A DNA stretch of 9,880 bases, taken from positions 1 to 9,880 of the forward strand of contig JAUWSR010000129.1 in assembly GCA_030609975.1 (NCBI GenBank), read 5' to 3'. The notes beneath the pieces were generated by a model, which saw only the letters and a list, made by a program, of their open reading frames with translations, ran no database searches and was not told where the DNA came from. The DNA is from Acidobacteriota bacterium (GTDB lineage Bacteria > Acidobacteriota > Aminicenantia > Aminicenantales > Aminicenantaceae). Each line of letters opens with the position of its first letter. Position 1 is the stretch's first letter. Shown here piece after piece: positions 6,783-9,880 of the stretch. Made by a program: the position numbers and the translations under genes.

Positions 6783-6816
6783 TTTCTGATTTTTTCTGAA
6801 AATCAGAAACCTTTTT
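6783..6816 (+). terminator. Terminator-like hairpin after the toxin gene
   Basis: Immediately after the toxin TAA, TTTCTGATTTT (6783-6793) pairs perfectly with AAAATCAGAAA (6799-6809) across a 5-nt loop, followed by CC and five Ts (6812-6816). Only two of the eleven pairs are G-C, so intrinsic termination would be moderate at best. The same dyad lies about 60 bp before the PadR start and could instead be a regulator-binding site. Confidence 0.6.
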
Positions 6817-6868
6817 GTTTGAAATACGTCTATTTATTTAGAGATTCAGAATAAATGGAGCAAACACC

Positions 6869-7201
6869 ATGGAACTGTTGACAAAGTTGGAAGAGCTTGT
6901 CCTCATCGCTGTCTTGAAACTCAAAGATAATGCCTATGGAATTTCCATCTATGAGTTTGTGGTCAACATCACAGGCAAAGAGGTATCTGTGAGCAGCGTA
7001 TATTTCCCGCTGGAACGTCTGGTCAGGAAGGGATATCTCCAGTGCCTCCAGGGAAAACCCACGCCTAAACGGGGAGGCATGAGCAAACGTTACTACCGGC
7101 TGACTCGAGCCGGATTCAAGGCCCTCGAGGAAAACCGCTCTCTCAATCAGACAGCCTGGAAGGGTGTTGCTGCCATTCTTAAAAACACTCCGGAGCCCTA
7201 G
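6869..7201 (+). CDS. PadR-family transcriptional regulator
   Basis: The 110-residue product is a short PadR protein. Residues 1-20 are the N-terminal helix (LLTKLEELVLIAVLKL), and 21-60 the winged helix-turn-helix with the family AYG-IYE pattern and the recognition segment SVSSVYFPLERLVRKGYL. Residues 62-83 are the wing, where the usual GGR-KRYY is here RGGMSKRYYRLTRAG. A short C-terminal helix for dimerisation follows. Such regulators usually repress their own operon and are relieved by a ligand or stress. In acidobacterial-type genomes they commonly precede permeases of the class encoded next. The ATG at 6869 has TGGAG (6856-6860) 8 nt upstream; the stop at 7199-7201 is separated from the permease ATG by 1 nt, so the two genes are almost certainly co-transcribed. 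The ligand is unknown. Confidence 0.9.
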   Translation: MELLTKLEELVLIAVLKLKDNAYGISIYEFVVNITGKEVSVSSVYFPLERLVRKGYLQCLQGKPTPKRGGMSKRYYRLTRAGFKALEENRSLNQTAWKGVAAILKNTPEP

Positions 7202-7202
7202 A

Positions 7203-9734
7203 ATGCTTTACCCACCCAAAGCTGCAAAACTCCTCCTGCGCATATTGTCATCTCAAGAACGCGAGGATGCCTATTTTGGCGACATCGAGGAATTGTTCTT
7301 CGAGAGAGTGAACAGCCTCGGGCTCAGAAAGGCGAAGAGATGGTACTGGCAAGAGGTTTTAAAAGCCATGCCCAGGTTCATCCAAGAATCCATCCGTTGG
7401 AGATTAACCATGATCAAAAACTACCTGAAGGTAGCCGTCCGTAACATTGCCCGACACAAAGGTTATTCCTTGATCAATATCGTAGGATTGGCTGTAGGCA
7501 TGGCCTGCTGTATTCTCATCCTGTTGTGGGTTTTCGATGAGCTCAGGTATGACCGGTTCCACAAGGAGCTCGACCAGCTTCACCAGATCGTCGTATCGGG
7601 AGAGAAACAGTCTTGGCTGTCCACACCCTGGGCTCTTATCCCGGCCCTGAAAAACGATTATCCTGAAATCGAGCAGGGCAGCCAGTATGCAGAGAAAACG
7701 ATTCTTATGAAAGTAGGGGGCCGTCTGTACAACGAAACCTGCGCATTAGCGCAGCCGGATTTCCTGAAGATGTTCTCTTTTACCTTTGTGAATGGGAATG
7801 CAGAAAACGCCTTTATCGACTGGAACTCCATCGTGCTCACGGAAAAGACCGCCGCAAAATATTTTGGAGATGAAGACCCCATTGGAAAAACCGTTCAGTT
7901 TAACGGCAACGTGGATCTGTTCGTAACCGGAGTGATAGAAGACATCCCGTCCAACTCAACCTTTCAATTCGATCTCTTGACGCATTCAGCTCACTATTTC
8001 GGCAAAGGCAGGCTTTTGACCTGGTCCATGGACTGCCCCGGCTTTGTGAAACTGGAAGCCAGCACAGATCCACACCTCGTCAGTCAGAAGATCGTGGACT
8101 CGATCAATAAATATGACAAACGAACAAATGAAAAATATTATATTGCATTGCGTCCGGTTGCATCGATGCACCTCTATTCTGTGAGAGGCACCGATCCCGT
8201 GGTGTATGTTTATCTATTTTCAATCGTTGCAGTCATCGTATTGCTCATCGCATGCATCAACTTCATGAACCTGGCGACCGCACGATCCTTAAAGCGGGCA
8301 CAGGAAGTGGGCATGCGAAAGGTGGTGGGGGCTTCGCGAGGAGACATCATACGGCAGTTTTTGGGAGAATCATTTCTGCTGGTAGCCATTGCCATCCTGT
8401 TCAGTCTGCTGCTCGTAAAGCTGCTGCTCCCTGCGTTCAACAATTTAGCCCAGAAAGAACTAGGGCTGGATATCATAAGTTTTCCGATAATGGCTGTTCT
8501 ATTTGTCTCTATTATGATGATCACAGGTTTGCTCTCAGGAAGCTATCCGGCTTTGTACCTTGCCTCTTTTCAACCCATCTTCATCATGAAGAAGGACTCG
8601 GGAAAGGGTTCCAAAAATCACTTGATTCGAAAGATCTTGATCGTTTTTCAGTTTTCAGCGGCCGTCATTTTGATCGTGTCAACGGTCATGATATTCCGGC
8701 AGATGAACTTTATTCAGAGCCGTGACCTGGGAATGAATAAGGATCAGATTTTGATCATCCCCATGAGCAGAGAGGTTCGCGCCTTATACCCGGTTATAAA
8801 AGACAGGCTTCTGCAAGACCAGGAGATCGTGAATGTCACAGCCGCTTCCAATATCCCCTTAGCCATCAACAATAACAACCCTGTCTACTGGGAAGGACGA
8901 AGCTTTGAGGAGTTTGTGAGCATCAACTTTGTATGTTGCGACTATGATTATTTTGAGACCTTTGACATGACCATGAGCCAGGGGCGCAGCTTTTCCAAAG
9001 AATTCCCTACAGATAATAGCAATTACATCATCAATGAAGCCACTCTCAAAATGACAGGATATGAGGATCCAATCGGAAGGATGTTTTCCATGTGGCGGGA
9101 TGAAGGTGAGATCGTTGGAGTCGTGAAGAACTTCCACGCCACATCCCTTCACAACGAAATTCAGCCGATTGTGTTTATGCTTTATCAAAATCTCCCTTAT
9201 TTCAATATGTTCGTGAAGGTCAGTCCCGGGCAACTCCCCACAACCATAAATGCGATTGAAGCGACCATCAAAGAAGCTGTTCCCAATTATGTCTTTAACT
9301 ACACTTTTTTAGACGAGTTCTTTGCCCAGCAGTACCAACGGGAAGAGAGGCTCAAAAACCTTCTGAAATATTTTGCGGGTTTGGCTATCTTTGTCTCCTG
9401 CCTGGGAATGTTGGGATTGATCTCATTTATGGCTGAACAGAGGACTAAAGAGGTCGCGATACGTAAAGTCCTGGGAGCTAGAAACGCCACCATTGTGAGT
9501 ATACTCTCCAAAGAGTTTCTCATATTGGTAGCGATCGCCAATCTCCTCGCCTGGCCGGCTGCCTATTATTTGATGCACATGTGGCTGCAGGGATTTGTCT
9601 TTCACACGAGCCTGACTTGGTGGGTCTTTGTTTTATCCGGCGCAGCGGCCCTTTTCATCACCTTGTTCACAGTGAGCTTTCAATCCATCAAAGCCGCTGC
9701 CGCTAACCCCATTGACTCTCTTAGGTATGAGTGA
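7203..9734 (+). CDS. FtsX/MacB-type ABC permease with N-terminal permease prefix domain
   Basis: The 843-residue product begins at ATG 7203, with GGAG (7192-7195) 7 nt upstream. A GTG at 7164 would overlap PadR and add only an unlikely 13 residues. Residues 1-65 form a permease prefix domain (YFGDIEELFFE, RWYWQEVLKAMPRF). From M70 (MIKNYLKVAVRN) comes a duplicated permease: helix about 88-112, MacB-like periplasmic domain to about 330, helices about 333-356, 388-410 and 430-455, second unit from a helix at 476-499, second periplasmic domain to about 715, and helices about 721-744, 771-793 and 804-826. The FtsX signature occurs in each unit (EVGMRKVVGASRGDII near 368-383, EVAIRKVLGARNATIV near 750-765). 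It resembles exporters or mechanotransmission permeases working with an ATPase and periplasmic partner. No ATPase is visible here, so it is an orphan in this window. Substrate is unknown. Confidence 0.9.
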   Translation: MLYPPKAAKLLLRILSSQEREDAYFGDIEELFFERVNSLGLRKAKRWYWQEVLKAMPRFIQESIRWRLTMIKNYLKVAVRNIARHKGYSLINIVGLAVGMACCILILLWVFDELRYDRFHKELDQLHQIVVSGEKQSWLSTPWALIPALKNDYPEIEQGSQYAEKTILMKVGGRLYNETCALAQPDFLKMFSFTFVNGNAENAFIDWNSIVLTEKTAAKYFGDEDPIGKTVQFNGNVDLFVTGVIEDIPSNSTFQFDLLTHSAHYFGKGRLLTWSMDCPGFVKLEASTDPHLVSQKIVDSINKYDKRTNEKYYIALRPVASMHLYSVRGTDPVVYVYLFSIVAVIVLLIACINFMNLATARSLKRAQEVGMRKVVGASRGDIIRQFLGESFLLVAIAILFSLLLVKLLLPAFNNLAQKELGLDIISFPIMAVLFVSIMMITGLLSGSYPALYLASFQPIFIMKKDSGKGSKNHLIRKILIVFQFSAAVILIVSTVMIFRQMNFIQSRDLGMNKDQILIIPMSREVRALYPVIKDRLLQDQEIVNVTAASNIPLAINNNNPVYWEGRSFEEFVSINFVCCDYDYFETFDMTMSQGRSFSKEFPTDNSNYIINEATLKMTGYEDPIGRMFSMWRDEGEIVGVVKNFHATSLHNEIQPIVFMLYQNLPYFNMFVKVSPGQLPTTINAIEATIKEAVPNYVFNYTFLDEFFAQQYQREERLKNLLKYFAGLAIFVSCLGMLGLISFMAEQRTKEVAIRKVLGARNATIVSILSKEFLILVAIANLLAWPAAYYLMHMWLQGFVFHTSLTWWVFVLSGAAALFITLFTVSFQSIKAAAANPIDSLRYE

Positions 9735-9745
9735 GAGGGCATCCT

Positions 9746-9816
9746 TGACCTGCCCCAGATGCTCTTGAGGCTAAAAATCGAATCATGCAGGTTGTACATC
9801 GACGGGGGGCAGGTCA
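9746..9816. repeat. 11-bp perfect inverted repeat with a 49-nt loop
   Basis: TGACCTGCCCC (9746-9756) and GGGGCAGGTCA (9806-9816) are exact reverse complements separated by 49 nt, in the 112-bp gap between the permease stop and the next start. It has no following T-run, so it is not a standard terminator. A long-range mRNA stem, a regulator site, or the ends of a very short repeat element are all possible. Confidence 0.6.
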
Positions 9817-9846
9817 CATGCATACAGGACTACTTGAAGGAATGAA

Positions 9847-9880
9847 ATGAAAATTAATGCGATTTTAAAAATCAGTAAAA
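9847..9880 (+). CDS. Start of an unidentified gene cut by the right edge
   Basis: An ATG at 9847 has AAGGA (9837-9841) 5 nt upstream and stays open to the edge, reading MKINAILKISK. A nearer ATG at 9842 is followed at once by a stop and cannot be used. Eleven residues do not identify a family. It could be the next gene of the PadR/permease operon, such as the missing ATPase or another permease, or unrelated. Confidence 0.45.
   Translation, partial: MKINAILKISK

Noticed and set aside
7164..7202. GTG at 7164 as start of the permease
   Set aside because: It lies inside the PadR gene without a suitable ribosome site, whereas ATG 7203 has GGAG 7 nt upstream and begins right at the prefix domain.
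8252..8725. 157-codon plus frame inside the permease gene
   Set aside because: Out-of-frame shadow of a transmembrane region; no independent start signal or domain.

Overview
The window reads like a chromosomal segment of an Acidobacteriota-type bacterium, most likely close to Candidatus Aminicenantes. The clues are indirect: a VWFA-related secreted protein of the kind abundant in Acidobacteriota, a large FtsX/MacB-type permease with an N-terminal permease prefix domain just behind a PadR regulator, and a fragment of a 6-bladed beta-propeller (NHL-like) protein. Base composition looks moderate and even. The taxonomic call is inference, since no rRNA or marker gene is present.

Layout. (1) 1-1928, minus strand: 5' part of an exported VWFA-related protein that runs off the left edge. 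(2) 1929-2070: divergent intergenic region with candidate promoters. (3) 2071-3399, plus: a putative lipoprotein with an unrecognised middle domain and a C-terminal RTX-like calcium-binding tail. (4) 3448-3711, plus: a degraded piece of an AAA/DUF4143-type ATPase with a frameshift and an internal deletion. (5) 3699-5453, minus: a DUF885-family putative metallopeptidase lipoprotein, with a good promoter candidate at 5480-5508. (6) About 5606-5746, plus: a beta-propeller remnant. (7) 5818-6033, minus: a two-helix small membrane protein. (8) 6181-6816, plus: a complete YefM/YoeB-type toxin-antitoxin operon with promoter, twin TGTACA operator, overlapping genes and a terminator-like hairpin. (9) 6869-9734, plus: a two-gene PadR/permease operon. 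(10) 9746-9816: an 11-bp inverted repeat with a 49-nt loop, followed at 9847 by the probable start of another gene.

How the parts relate. The VWFA protein, RTX lipoprotein and DUF885 lipoprotein are all predicted to act outside the cytoplasm, but they are separately transcribed and nothing ties them into one pathway. Positions 3400-6800 look like a patchwork: two gene fragments, a toxin-antitoxin pair and short orphan genes, as expected of a region with insertion and decay. The PadR/permease pair is a self-contained envelope module: PadR probably controls its own operon, and the permease lacks an adjacent ATPase in this window. I see no CRISPR array, tRNA, rRNA, insertion sequence or integrase, and I cannot claim a new multi-gene system. 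The most worthwhile observations are the YoeB-type operator architecture, the possible second start inside the permease gene, the RTX tail on a lipoprotein, and the ATPase remnant.
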